In this document: positions 1-6,694 of the stretch, in pieces
Position numbering within the stretch: position 1 is the first letter of the stretch
Layout: each line of letters begins with the position of its first letter
Source: Pseudomonadota bacterium
GTDB lineage: Bacteria > Pseudomonadota > Alphaproteobacteria > Caulobacterales > Caulobacteraceae
NCBI GenBank assembly: GCA_023386645.1
Contig: JAEWJI010000008.1
Coordinates: forward strand, 1 to 10,255
DNA length: 10,255 nucleotides
Direction of reading: 5' to 3'
Made by a program: the position numbers and the translations under genes
Notes under the pieces: model-generated
Seen by the model: the letters and a program-made list of their open reading frames with translations, nothing else
Told to the model about the DNA's origin: nothing
Database searches by the model: none

Positions 1-117
1 GCCATGGCCCCGGCCGCCGACGCCGCTGCCGCTCCGGCCGCCGCTGCTCCGGCTGCCGACGCTTCGGCTGCTCCGGCCGCCCCGGCCTCGTCGGCCCCGG
101 CTGCTCCGGCTCACTAA
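1..117 (+). CDS. C-terminal tail of an unidentified Ala/Pro-rich protein (5' partial)
   Basis: Reading frame 1 is open from the left edge to a TAA stop at 115-117. The 38 visible residues are 24 Ala, 7 Pro, 3 Ser, 2 Asp, one Met and a final His, arranged as loose repeats of the type AAPAA. This is a low-complexity, probably disordered tail and carries no family signature, so the function cannot be told from the window. The absence of Lys and Arg argues against a histone H1-like DNA-binding tail. A strong intrinsic terminator 32 bases after the stop supports this being a real gene end. The frame choice rests on the uniform Ala/Pro composition, the stop and the terminator. Other frames of such GC-rich repeats can also stay open, so confidence is moderate. 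Confidence 0.6.
   Translation, partial: AMAPAADAAAAPAAAAPAADASAAPAAPASSAPAAPAH
28..113 (+). repeat. Imperfect short tandem repeat coding for AAPAA units
   Basis: A unit close to GCTGCTCCGGCTGCC recurs about four times with C/T changes at third codon positions and some insertions. It encodes the Ala-Ala-Pro-Ala-Ala pattern of the partial gene. It is a coding microrepeat that could vary in length between strains. Confidence 0.5.
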
Positions 118-124
118 GTCGATC

Positions 125-136
125 GGCCTTCGGGCC
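125..136 (+). other. Small GGCC-TTCG-GGCC hairpin ahead of the terminator
   Basis: GGCC (125-128) and GGCC (133-136) enclose a second TTCG loop, eight bases after the TAA stop. There is no T-run, so it is not a terminator by itself. It may protect the 3' end of the upstream mRNA or merely precede the real terminator. Confidence 0.4.
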
Positions 137-149
137 AGTCGAGACGAAA

Positions 150-177
150 GGGGTCGCCTTCGGGCGGCCCCTTTTTT
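150..177 (+). terminator. Strong rho-independent terminator with UUCG loop
   Basis: GGGGTCGCC (150-158) pairs with GGCGGCCCC (163-171) over nine base pairs including one G-U. The loop is TTCG (159-162) closed by a C-G pair, the very stable cUUCGg tetraloop. Six T (172-177) follow, and AAA at 147-149 could extend the stem into the T-run. It ends the upstream partial gene and lies only 24 bases before the preferred mnmC start. Confidence 0.9.
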
Positions 178-190
178 CGTGCGTCACGCT

Positions 191-195
191 AAGGG
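191..195 (+). promoter_or_regulatory. Ribosome binding site that favours the second Met of mnmC
   Basis: AAGGG at 191-195 abuts the ATG at 196, which leaves no spacer. It lies six bases from the in-frame ATG at 202, a normal spacing. This favours 202 as the start, two codons shorter than the longest frame. Confidence 0.6.
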
Positions 196-201
196 ATGCG
201 G

Positions 202-2004
202 ATGGATCGCCCCTCGCCCCAGACCGCCGACCTCGCCTGGGCTGAAGACGGCGCGCCGCGTTCGACCCGCTATGGCGACATCTACTTCTCGCCCGAGGAC
301 GGCCTGGCCGAAAGCCGCGCGGTCTTCCTTGAGGGCTGCGGCCTTCCCGACGCCTGGAACGGGCGGCGCGCCTTCACGGTCGGAGAGCTCGGCTTCGGCT
401 CCGGCCTGAACATCTGCGCCCTCTTGGACCTGTGGGCGCGGACCCGGCCTCCGGGCGCGCGGCTTCACGTCTTCTCCATCGAGGCCCATCCGCTGAGCGC
501 GGCCGACGCCGCTCGCGCCCTGTCCGCCTTTCCGGAAGTGGAGGCGCAGGCCGCGAGCCTGCTCCGGCGCTGGCCGCCTTCGACACCAGGCTTCCACCGG
601 ATCGACCTACCGGAACACGACGCCGTTCTCGACCTAGCTGTAGGTCCCGTGGACTGGGCCCTGGCCGAATGGTCCGGCGCCGCCGACGCCTGGTTCCTTG
701 ACGGCTTCTCGCCCGCCCTGAACCCGGCCATGTGGAGCGAACCCGTGATGGCCGCCGTGGCCGCCCGCTCGCGGCCCGGGGCTCGCGCCGCCACCTTCAC
801 GGTCGCCGGGCACGTGCGCCGCGCCCTCCAGGCCGCCGGCTTCGAAGTCGAGAAGCGTCCCGGCCACGGCCGTAAGCGCGAGAGGCTGGAGGCGCGCCTG
901 CCGGGCGACCCCAGCGAGAGCCCATCGCCGATGGTAGCGGTGGTAGGGGCAGGCATCGCCGGTGCCTCCGTGACCAGGGCGCTCCACGCGCTCGGCTTGC
1001 AGCCGCTCGTGGTGGACCCGGCGGGGGGCGACGCCGCCTCCAGCTTCCCGGCAGCCCTCGTCACCCCCCGGCTGGACGTCGGCGACGCGGCCGTAGCCGG
1101 CTTCTACGCCCAGGCCCTGGAGCGGGCCCGCGCCTTGTACCGGGAGGTTCCGGGCGCAGTGACCGCCGAGACGGTCCTGCAGTTCCCTGGCCATGCGCGC
1201 GATTCGACGAGATTCGCCCGCATCTGCGAACAGGATCTGTGGCTCGCCGGTGAAATGGCCCTGCTGAATGAGACGGAAGCGGGCTCGCGTCTGGGCGAGG
1301 CGAGCGGGGGGCCGGCCCTGCTGATGCGTCGCGCCCTGGCCGTTCGCCCCGCCGTGATCCGCGACGCCTGGCTAAGCGCCGCTCCTTGGAAAACGTCAGC
1401 GGTCAAGAGCCTTCAGCGAACCGGGAGCGGTTGGCGGCTGCTCGACGGGGAGAACCAGCTGATCGCGGAGGTCCCGAACGTCATCCTGGCGGCGGGGTGG
1501 GGCCTGGCGGGCCTGAGCTCCCAAGCGCCGCTCCGGCCCGTTCGGGGCCAGGCGGAATGGGTTGAGGGCCTGACCGGAACGGCATCGGCATGGGGCGGCT
1601 ATGTCGCGCCTGGGGCCGACGGCCTGCTGTTCGGCGCCACCCACGACCGCGACGACATCGACATCTCGCCCCGCCTGGAAGACCGCGCCCGCAACCTGCG
1701 CACCCTCGCGGCGCGCCTTCCGCGCCTGGCCGAGCGTCTCGAGGACCAGCCGATCGAGAGCCGCGCGGCCATACGCGCGACCACGCCGGACCGGCTTCCG
1801 ATCTGCGGGCAGGTCGATGAAGGCCTGTTCGTCCTGGCCGGGCTAGGCTCCCGCGGTTTCTGCGCGGCCCCGCTGCTGGGCGAACACGTCGCGGCCCTCG
1901 TCAAGGGGACCCCCTCGCCCCTTCCGACCAGCTTCGCGGGTCGGCTCCATCCACTTCGGTTCGCCGCCGACAGATTGCAACCGCATGGTGATGCGCCAAG
2001 TTAG
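202..2004 (+). CDS. mnmC: Bifunctional tRNA mnm5s2U34 biosynthesis protein MnmC (methyltransferase/oxidoreductase)
   Basis: MnmC completes the 5-methylaminomethyl-2-thiouridine modification at wobble position 34 in the cytoplasm. Its C-terminal FAD domain removes the carboxymethyl group from cmnm5s2U, and its N-terminal SAM domain (MnmD) methylates the product. Numbering from the ATG at 202 (600 aa), the SAM-binding loop LGFGSGLN is at 63-70, the MnmD motif DGFSPALNPAMW at 167-178 and the GRKRE element near 223-227. The FAD domain opens with GAGIAG at 249-254 and closes with GLGSRGF at 547-553. E. coli MnmC is somewhat longer (668 aa). The N-terminus aligns by eye with the E. coli start region, so the gene is complete. 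The ATG at 196 is an alternative start. The terminator directly upstream leaves little room for a promoter. The lipoprotein gene follows 24 bases downstream and may be co-transcribed. Confidence 0.95.
   Translation: MDRPSPQTADLAWAEDGAPRSTRYGDIYFSPEDGLAESRAVFLEGCGLPDAWNGRRAFTVGELGFGSGLNICALLDLWARTRPPGARLHVFSIEAHPLSAADAARALSAFPEVEAQAASLLRRWPPSTPGFHRIDLPEHDAVLDLAVGPVDWALAEWSGAADAWFLDGFSPALNPAMWSEPVMAAVAARSRPGARAATFTVAGHVRRALQAAGFEVEKRPGHGRKRERLEARLPGDPSESPSPMVAVVGAGIAGASVTRALHALGLQPLVVDPAGGDAASSFPAALVTPRLDVGDAAVAGFYAQALERARALYREVPGAVTAETVLQFPGHARDSTRFARICEQDLWLAGEMALLNETEAGSRLGEASGGPALLMRRALAVRPAVIRDAWLSAAPWKTSAVKSLQRTGSGWRLLDGENQLIAEVPNVILAAGWGLAGLSSQAPLRPVRGQAEWVEGLTGTASAWGGYVAPGADGLLFGATHDRDDIDISPRLEDRARNLRTLAARLPRLAERLEDQPIESRAAIRATTPDRLPICGQVDEGLFVLAGLGSRGFCAAPLLGEHVAALVKGTPSPLPTSFAGRLHPLRFAADRLQPHGDAPS
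631..646 (+). repeat. Perfect inverted repeat inside mnmC
   Basis: GACCTA (631-636) and TAGGTC (641-646) surround GCTG. The segment encodes Asp-Leu-Ala-Val-Gly with CTA and GTA, codons otherwise scarce in this window. A further GACCTA is at 604-609. No function is known to me. Confidence 0.4.
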
Positions 2005-2018
2005 GGCTGTGTCCTCAT

Positions 2019-2024
2019 GGAGAG
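2019..2024 (+). promoter_or_regulatory. Ribosome binding site of the lipoprotein gene
   Basis: GGAGAG at 2019-2024 sits four bases before the ATG at 2029. It favours that codon over the in-frame ATG at 2017, which overlaps the site itself. Confidence 0.55.
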
Positions 2025-2028
2025 CCCC

Positions 2029-2439
2029 ATGCCCAGCCGTCTCCTGTCCATCGCCACCCTGGCCGCTTCGGTCCTGACAGTGGCTGCCTGCGCGCCCGCT
2101 TCCTCGGGCGGTGCGGCGGCCTCCGCCGCTGCGCCACGCGTCTGTTTCCATGGCGACCAGGTACGGAATTTCCGCGCGGGCGAGCCGCTCAGCGTCTTCC
2201 TGCGCGCCCAGGATGGCACGGTCTTCGAGGCCCGCTCCTCCGGCATCTGCCGTGACCTTGAGACGACCAACACCCTGGTGATTTCCGCGCTGGGCGGCGG
2301 CTCGCGCCTCTGTGTCGGCGACTTCGCCAGCATCGCGGTCCGGCCGTTCAGCGGTCCGGCTTCGGTCTGCCGCGCCCAGATCACGCGCGCCCTGAGCGAA
2401 GCCGAGGTCGAGGCCTTGCCCTCGCGCTACCGCCCCTAG
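2029..2439 (+). CDS. Small DUF6491-type lipoprotein
   Basis: The 136-residue product starts with a short basic end and a hydrophobic stretch. A lipobox VAAC follows with the lipid-bearing Cys at 21, so it should be exported, lipidated and anchored in a membrane, most likely facing the periplasm. An Ala/Ser/Gly-rich linker (22-36) precedes a compact domain with four cysteines at 39, 74, 95 and 114. These fall in the contexts VCFHG, GICRDL, LCVGD and VCRAQI, which match my recollection of the DUF6491 family. Two disulfides are plausible. The biochemical role is unknown. The start at 2029 is chosen for its ribosome binding site; ATG 2017 would add four residues. It follows mnmC by 24 bases and ends tail to tail with the minus-strand phosphodiesterase gene, sharing CTAG. 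Confidence 0.82.
   Translation: MPSRLLSIATLAASVLTVAACAPASSGGAAASAAAPRVCFHGDQVRNFRAGEPLSVFLRAQDGTVFEARSSGICRDLETTNTLVISALGGGSRLCVGDFASIAVRPFSGPASVCRAQITRALSEAEVEALPSRYRP
2436..2439. other. Shared CTAG: overlapping stop codons of convergent genes
   Basis: The plus-strand lipoprotein gene stops with TAG at 2437-2439 and the minus-strand phosphodiesterase gene with TAG at 2438-2436. The genes overlap tail to tail by four bases in one palindrome, leaving no intergenic space for a terminator. Confidence 0.9.
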
Positions 2440-4103
2440 GCCGACCGCGCCTTGATCGGCGCGACCCCGTCGGCGAGCGACTCGTTCAGATAGACCTCGG
2501 CCTCCTGCGCCGGCAGGGCGGGGGCGTATCCGAAGCCCTGGCCATAGTGACACTGAGCGTCCAGCAGCAGGCGCGCCAGCCCGGCGTTCTCAACGCCTTC
2601 CGCCACCACCTCCAGCGACAGGTCGCGGCCCAGGTTGACCACCGACTTCACGATCTTGGCCGAGCCTTCGTCCTTGTCCATCGTCAGCACGAAATAGCGG
2701 TCGATCTTCAGCGTATCGAACGGCAGCTTGGCCAGCCACGTCAGGGACGAGAAGCCGGTGCCGAAGTCGTCCAGCGCCAGCGACGCCCCGACCTCCTTGA
2801 GCCGGCCCAGAACCTCGGCGGCGCGCGCGGTGTCGCGCATGATGTCGCCCTCGGTGACTTCCAGCTTCAGCGCGCCGCGTGGCAGGCCGGTCTCGGCAAT
2901 GATCCGCGCGACGTCTTCGATCAGGTTCGCCCGTTCGATCTCGCCCACCGACAGGTTCACGCTGCAGAACAGTCTGCCGGCGTTGGGGTGCCGTTTCAGC
3001 CACTCCGCCAGCTGACGCGACGCCTGGGTCATCATCAGCAGACCCAGTTCGTTCATCAGGCCCATCTCGTCGGCCAAGCCCAGGAACTCGTCGGGCGGAA
3101 CCATGCCGCGCCTGGGATGCCGCCAGCGCGCAAGAGCCTCGAAGCCTGCCACCGCCCCGGTGTGCAGGTTCACGATCGGCTGGAAGAACGGCTCGATCTC
3201 GCCGCGCACGAAGGCGTTGCGCAGATCGGCCTCCAGGCCGAGGCGCGACAGGCTGTCGGTCTCCAGCGCCCGTCCGTAAGCCGCCGCCCCGCCTCGTCCG
3301 GCCGCCTTGGCCGACTCCACCGCCAGTTCGACACGGCGCAGCAGTTCGGCCGCGTCCGGCGCGTCCGGCCCGCCCTCGCAGGCCACGGCGCCGATCGACA
3401 CCGTCGGATAGATATCAAAGCCGGCGACCCGCAGCGGTTGCTCCAGGGCCTGACGCAGGCGCTCGGCGATCCCGACCCCGCCCTTGGGCGCGATGACAGC
3501 GAACTCGTCCTCGCCGATCCGGGCCGGCGCGGCGCCGTCGGCGAAAGCCGCAGCCATGCGCGATCCGAGGGCGGACAACACGAGGTCGGCCCGCTCGTGA
3601 CCCAGGGCCTCGTTCAGCCGCCTCAGGCGGTCGACATCGGCGGCGACCAGCTCGTACTCGCCGGGCTGCACCAGGGTCTCGGCCACTCGCGCGATGAACG
3701 TCCGCCTATCCAGCAGGCCGGTCAGGGTGTCCCGGTCGGCGCCCGCGAACTTGGTTTCCAGGGCCACGACGCCCGCGGCCCTCAAACCGTCCTCCAGCCA
3801 GACCCCGCGCCACAGGCAGGTCTCCGAGCCCCGCATGCGCAGCCGCACCGCGATCTCGGCGCCCTCCTCCTGGGGCTTCAGGATCCGTTCGGCGAGCGCT
3901 CGATCCTGCGGCAAAGCCAGGGCGATGAAGGCGGCCGCCCCGCACTCGGGCGCCAACGGTCCCAGGCCCAGGGCGCGGGTCGCGCCGGTGAAGCGCAACT
4001 GGTCCTCCCCGGGGGTCCATATCCACAGAGCGGTGTCGGCGGCGGCCAGCGCCTCGATCGCGGTGGTCGCGTCCCACGCCAGGCTTCTGGCTCTTGCGTT
4101 CAC
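2436..4103 (-). CDS. pdeA: PAS-GGDEF(GEDEF)-EAL cyclic-di-GMP phosphodiesterase, probable PdeA orthologue
   Basis: EAL domains hydrolyse c-di-GMP to pGpG. The 555-residue product has a PAS-like region (about 15-118), a GGDEF domain (about 122-280) and an EAL domain (about 290-545). No membrane segment is visible, so it is probably cytosolic. The cyclase motif reads GEDEF (197-201) and the RxxD inhibitory site is missing, so cyclase activity is doubtful. EAL residues look complete: E322 (EAL), N383, E415, D445 and D446 (DDFGTG), K466, E502 and Q522. Caulobacter CC3396/PdeA has this architecture and the same GEDEF motif; GTP bound there stimulates the EAL domain (established for that protein). 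It is degraded by ClpXP with the adaptor CpdR. The start is a GTG with GAGGGG 11 bases upstream; no in-frame ATG occurs before codon 90. The gene follows the acetyltransferase by 28 bases and ends the minus-strand run. Confidence 0.9.
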   Translation of the reverse strand: MNARARSLAWDATTAIEALAAADTALWIWTPGEDQLRFTGATRALGLGPLAPECGAAAFIALALPQDRALAERILKPQEEGAEIAVRLRMRGSETCLWRGVWLEDGLRAAGVVALETKFAGADRDTLTGLLDRRTFIARVAETLVQPGEYELVAADVDRLRRLNEALGHERADLVLSALGSRMAAAFADGAAPARIGEDEFAVIAPKGGVGIAERLRQALEQPLRVAGFDIYPTVSIGAVACEGGPDAPDAAELLRRVELAVESAKAAGRGGAAAYGRALETDSLSRLGLEADLRNAFVRGEIEPFFQPIVNLHTGAVAGFEALARWRHPRRGMVPPDEFLGLADEMGLMNELGLLMMTQASRQLAEWLKRHPNAGRLFCSVNLSVGEIERANLIEDVARIIAETGLPRGALKLEVTEGDIMRDTARAAEVLGRLKEVGASLALDDFGTGFSSLTWLAKLPFDTLKIDRYFVLTMDKDEGSAKIVKSVVNLGRDLSLEVVAEGVENAGLARLLLDAQCHYGQGFGYAPALPAQEAEVYLNESLADGVAPIKARSA

Positions 4104-4131
4104 GCTCGATCGAACCCCTCGGGAGACGACC

Positions 4132-4722
4132 TCAGGCGTCGTCGCGCGCGACCTCGTCTTCCACGAGGCCGAACAGCAGATGATCTGCCCATTCGCCGTT
4201 AATTTTAAGATAAGCCCGGGCTTGGCCTTCCAGCCTGAACCCGGCCCTTTCCAGCACCTTGCGCGAGGCGGCGTTGGTCGGAAGGCAGGACGCCTCCAGC
4301 CTGTGCAGTCTCAGCTCGCCGAACGCATAGCGGCTGATGGTCTGGACCGCGTCGGTCGCATAGCCGCGCCCGGCGTGTTGCTGACCGATCCAGTAGCCCA
4401 GCGTCCCAGTATCGGCCACGCCGCGCCGGACGTTCGAGAGGGTCACGGCGCCGACCAGCGCGCCGTCGCTCCGGAAGACGAAGAACGGCCAGGCGTGGCC
4501 CAGCTCCATCTCGCGCTGATAGGCGGCGATACGGCGCTTGAAGGCCGGACGCGTCAGGTCGTCCTCGGGCCAGGCCGGCTCCCAGGGCTGCAGGTATTCC
4601 CGCGACCGCTCCCGCTCGTCGCTCCAGGAGCCATAGTCCGAGGCGCGCGGGATGCGCAGGGTCACCGACCGGCCTCTCAGCACCGGCCCCGCCGTTTCAT
4701 TGATCCAGTCCAGCAGCGCCAT
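4132..4722 (-). CDS. GNAT-family N-acetyltransferase, RimJ/RimL type
   Basis: This 196-residue cytoplasmic protein belongs to the acetyl-CoA-dependent GNAT fold, in the branch containing the ribosomal-protein N-terminal acetyltransferases RimJ and RimL. Visible features are the N-terminal strand LRGRSVTLRIPRASD (15-29), the beta-bulge segment GTLGYWIGQQHAGRGYA (106-122) carrying the acetyl-CoA pyrophosphate loop Q-x-x-G-x-G/A, and the C-terminal signature LPTNAASRKVLERAGF (147-162). The true substrate cannot be read from sequence. The ATG at 4722 is well supported by AAGGTGG about seven bases upstream, which overlaps the TAA stop of the M16 gene; the frame stays open far upstream only through high GC. 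The gap to the M16 gene is 11 bases, so co-translation is likely. A cluster of AT-rich codons near 4197-4210 is unusual for the region. Confidence 0.9.
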   Translation of the reverse strand: MALLDWINETAGPVLRGRSVTLRIPRASDYGSWSDERERSREYLQPWEPAWPEDDLTRPAFKRRIAAYQREMELGHAWPFFVFRSDGALVGAVTLSNVRRGVADTGTLGYWIGQQHAGRGYATDAVQTISRYAFGELRLHRLEASCLPTNAASRKVLERAGFRLEGQARAYLKINGEWADHLLFGLVEDEVARDDA

Positions 4723-4733
4723 GGGCGACCACC

Positions 4734-6008
4734 TTATCGCGCGGCGCGCTCGATGCGAGCGGCGAATGCGTCCCCGGCCTTGCCGGCGGTTCGGGGGCCC
4801 AGAACCGCCGTCGCCGATCGGCCGCCATCCAGCAGGCGTACGCCCACCGCCTTGAGGTCTGCCGCGGTCAGGGCCTCGATCCGCCGTGCGTTCTCGGCCG
4901 AGTCCAGCGGCTGGCCGAACACCAGGGCCTGGGCCGCGATCCGACCCGACCGGCTGGCCGGGCTCTCGTCGGCCATCCACAGCCCCGCCTTCAGCACCGC
5001 CTTGGCGCGGGACAGCTCCGTCTCGCTTGGCCCCTGCTCGGCCAGCGAGATCAGCTCCTCCGCGCAGACCTCGGCCAGTTCCACCGCCCGCTCGGCCGCC
5101 GAGCCGGCGAAGATCCCCAGCAGACCCGCATCCTCCATCGGCTCGTGATAGGCGTCGACCGCATAGGCCAGACCCCGCTCCTCGCGCGCGCTCTGGAACA
5201 GCCGCGAGGCCATGCCCCCGCCCAGAATCTCCACGAAGGCCCGCAGCGCCGGCAGGACCGGTTCGGTGGCCGGCATCGATGGCAGCTGGAACACCAGGTT
5301 CGCCTGCTCGATCCGTCGCGCCAGCCTGGCCGATCCCCCGACGAAGCGCGCGGCCTCGGGCTCCGGCGCGCCGGGACTGGGGGCCTCTCCGAACCAGGCT
5401 TCCGCCAGGGCCAGCAGGGCGTCTTCCTCGACGGCGCCCGACACCGCCACCACCATCCGCTCGGGCGCGTACAGCCGCGCGCGCCAATCGCCCACCGAGG
5501 CCGCGTCGGCCGGCGCCAGGCTCTCGACCGAACCCAGGATCGGCCGGCCGAGGGGCTGGCCGGCGAACGCCTGGCTTTGCGCCATCTCGAACACATGGTC
5601 GTCGGGCGTGTCGAAGGCTTCGGCGATCTCCTGGGCGACCACGTCCTTCTCGCGCTCGATCTCGGCCGGGTCGAGCTTCGGCCGAAACACCAGGTCCGAC
5701 AGCACCTGCATGGCCATCGGCAGCGAGCCCTCCAGGGCCCGCACCTCGAACTGGGTCCGCTCGTATCCGGTCGAAGCGTTGATCGACCCGCCCTCGGCCT
5801 CGATCCGCTCCACGATCTCGCGCGCGCCCATCTCGCCGGCGCCCTTGAACACGAGATGTTCCAGCAGGTGCGACCAGCCGGACCGGTCCTCCGGTTCCCA
5901 ACGCGCCCCGCCCCGGACCGCGACGGTCAGGGCGAAGGTTCGCAATCCCGGCATCGGGTCGCACACGACCCTGAGCCCGCTGGGCAGCACATGCTGACGC
6001 GCGCTCAT
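4734..6008 (-). CDS. M16 family zinc metallopeptidase (mitochondrial processing peptidase-like)
   Basis: The 424-residue protein has the inverted zinc motif HLLEH (47-51), with E50 as catalytic base and a distal zinc-ligand candidate E127 in VVAQEI. The C-terminal half retains the R/Y element of active M16B enzymes, R278 and Y282 in the context ERGLAYAV. It therefore combines the catalytic half and the inactive half in a single chain of normal length (about 420 aa). Relatives include the mitochondrial processing peptidase beta subunit and bacterial YmxG/PqqL-like peptidases. No clear signal peptide is seen, so it is probably cytoplasmic. Its natural substrate is unknown. The start is fixed by an ATGA overlap (6005-6008) with the SURF1 stop codon, preceded by GAAGGG. 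A longer open frame reaching 6143 runs inside SURF1 and has no support. Confidence 0.93.
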   Translation of the reverse strand: MSARQHVLPSGLRVVCDPMPGLRTFALTVAVRGGARWEPEDRSGWSHLLEHLVFKGAGEMGAREIVERIEAEGGSINASTGYERTQFEVRALEGSLPMAMQVLSDLVFRPKLDPAEIEREKDVVAQEIAEAFDTPDDHVFEMAQSQAFAGQPLGRPILGSVESLAPADAASVGDWRARLYAPERMVVAVSGAVEEDALLALAEAWFGEAPSPGAPEPEAARFVGGSARLARRIEQANLVFQLPSMPATEPVLPALRAFVEILGGGMASRLFQSAREERGLAYAVDAYHEPMEDAGLLGIFAGSAAERAVELAEVCAEELISLAEQGPSETELSRAKAVLKAGLWMADESPASRSGRIAAQALVFGQPLDSAENARRIEALTAADLKAVGVRLLDGGRSATAVLGPRTAGKAGDAFAARIERAAR

Positions 6009-6694
6009 CCCTTCAGCCTTCGCCAGAGCCAGGCGGCGTAGACCCCGGCAAGCGCCAGGGCCAGGCCGAACCAGGTGACGGCGTAGCCCAGATGGTTGTT
6101 CGAGAACGCTGCCGGCGGGGCGGAGGGCCTCAGCGCCGCCCATTCCGGATTGGTCGAGGTCAGGGCGAACAGGGTGAAAGGTTCGGGCTCCCCAACCCCC
6201 AGCGCCGTCGCCATGGCCGCCGCGTCTCGCGCGAAGAAGCGGGCGCCGCTGGGCGGTGGAGCCATCGGTCCGGGGGCGGGCGTTCGCCTGAACTGCACCA
6301 GCACGGCCAGGGGCAGGGTCGAGGCCTGAACAGGCGGCCGCGCCGAAATCTCATCGGCCACGAAGCCCCGATCGATCAGGAAGGGTCGATCCCCTCCTGG
6401 CGGCGTGCAGGCCGACACAAGCCGGACGCCCGGCGTTCCGTCATCTATTGTCTGGAGCTCGACGAAGGGCGCGGTCGGCAGGCCGGGACAGACCACCAGG
6501 GCTCGTCGGAACTCCGGGTCCGGCGCGCGCAGCACCTCGTCCAGCGGCGCCGGCGGCATCGCGGCAGCCGCCTCGGCCCGGGCGATCAGCCCCTCCTTCC
6601 ACTGCAGCCTCCGCACCTGCCAGGTCCCTAGCGCGACCAGCACGCACAGGGCGGCGGCGGTCAGGACGGTCAGCAGCCAGGGGAAACGTCTCAT
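6005..6694 (-). CDS. SURF1 family cytochrome c oxidase assembly protein
   Basis: SURF1 proteins help place heme a into subunit I of cytochrome c oxidase at the cytoplasmic membrane. The 229-residue product has the standard plan: an N-terminal membrane helix (about 6-23) running into the signature LGTWQVRRLQWK (22-33), a periplasmic domain, and the C-terminal signature NNHLGYAVTWFGLA (199-212), which begins the second helix (about 205-225). A strong AAGGAG Shine-Dalgarno sequence (6703-6698) precedes the ATG. The stop overlaps the M16 start as ATGA. In transcription order it follows ctaE but is separated from it by a 174-base palindrome-rich gap, so it may depend on readthrough or on a promoter I cannot identify there. 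Confidence 0.95.
   Translation of the reverse strand: MRRFPWLLTVLTAAALCVLVALGTWQVRRLQWKEGLIARAEAAAAMPPAPLDEVLRAPDPEFRRALVVCPGLPTAPFVELQTIDDGTPGVRLVSACTPPGGDRPFLIDRGFVADEISARPPVQASTLPLAVLVQFRRTPAPGPMAPPPSGARFFARDAAAMATALGVGEPEPFTLFALTSTNPEWAALRPSAPPAAFSNNHLGYAVTWFGLALALAGVYAAWLWRRLKG

Noticed and set aside
2547..4202. A 551-codon open frame on the plus strand opposite the phosphodiesterase gene
   Set aside because: It is an antisense shadow produced by high GC. The translation is rich in Gln, Arg, Gly and His with no domain, while the minus strand encodes clear PAS, GGDEF and EAL domains.
4199..4208. TTAA-TT-TTAA as a possible CtrA binding site near the phosphodiesterase gene
   Set aside because: The CtrA box needs TTAA repeats seven bases apart, and this one has two. 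It also lies inside the acetyltransferase coding region, where it encodes Leu-Lys-Ile-Asn.
3694..5148. A 484-codon plus-strand frame across the acetyltransferase gene and its neighbours
   Set aside because: It spans parts of three well-supported minus-strand genes and its product is low complexity with no recognisable family.
4723..5964. Upstream in-frame extension of the acetyltransferase to 610 residues
   Set aside because: The extra part is antisense-like Gly/Arg-rich sequence inside the M16 gene. The ATG at 4722 has a good ribosome binding site and begins the GNAT domain.
6009..6143. 45-residue N-terminal extension of the M16 peptidase
   Set aside because: It lies wholly within SURF1 in another frame. 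The ATG at 6008 overlaps the SURF1 stop as ATGA and begins the conserved domain.
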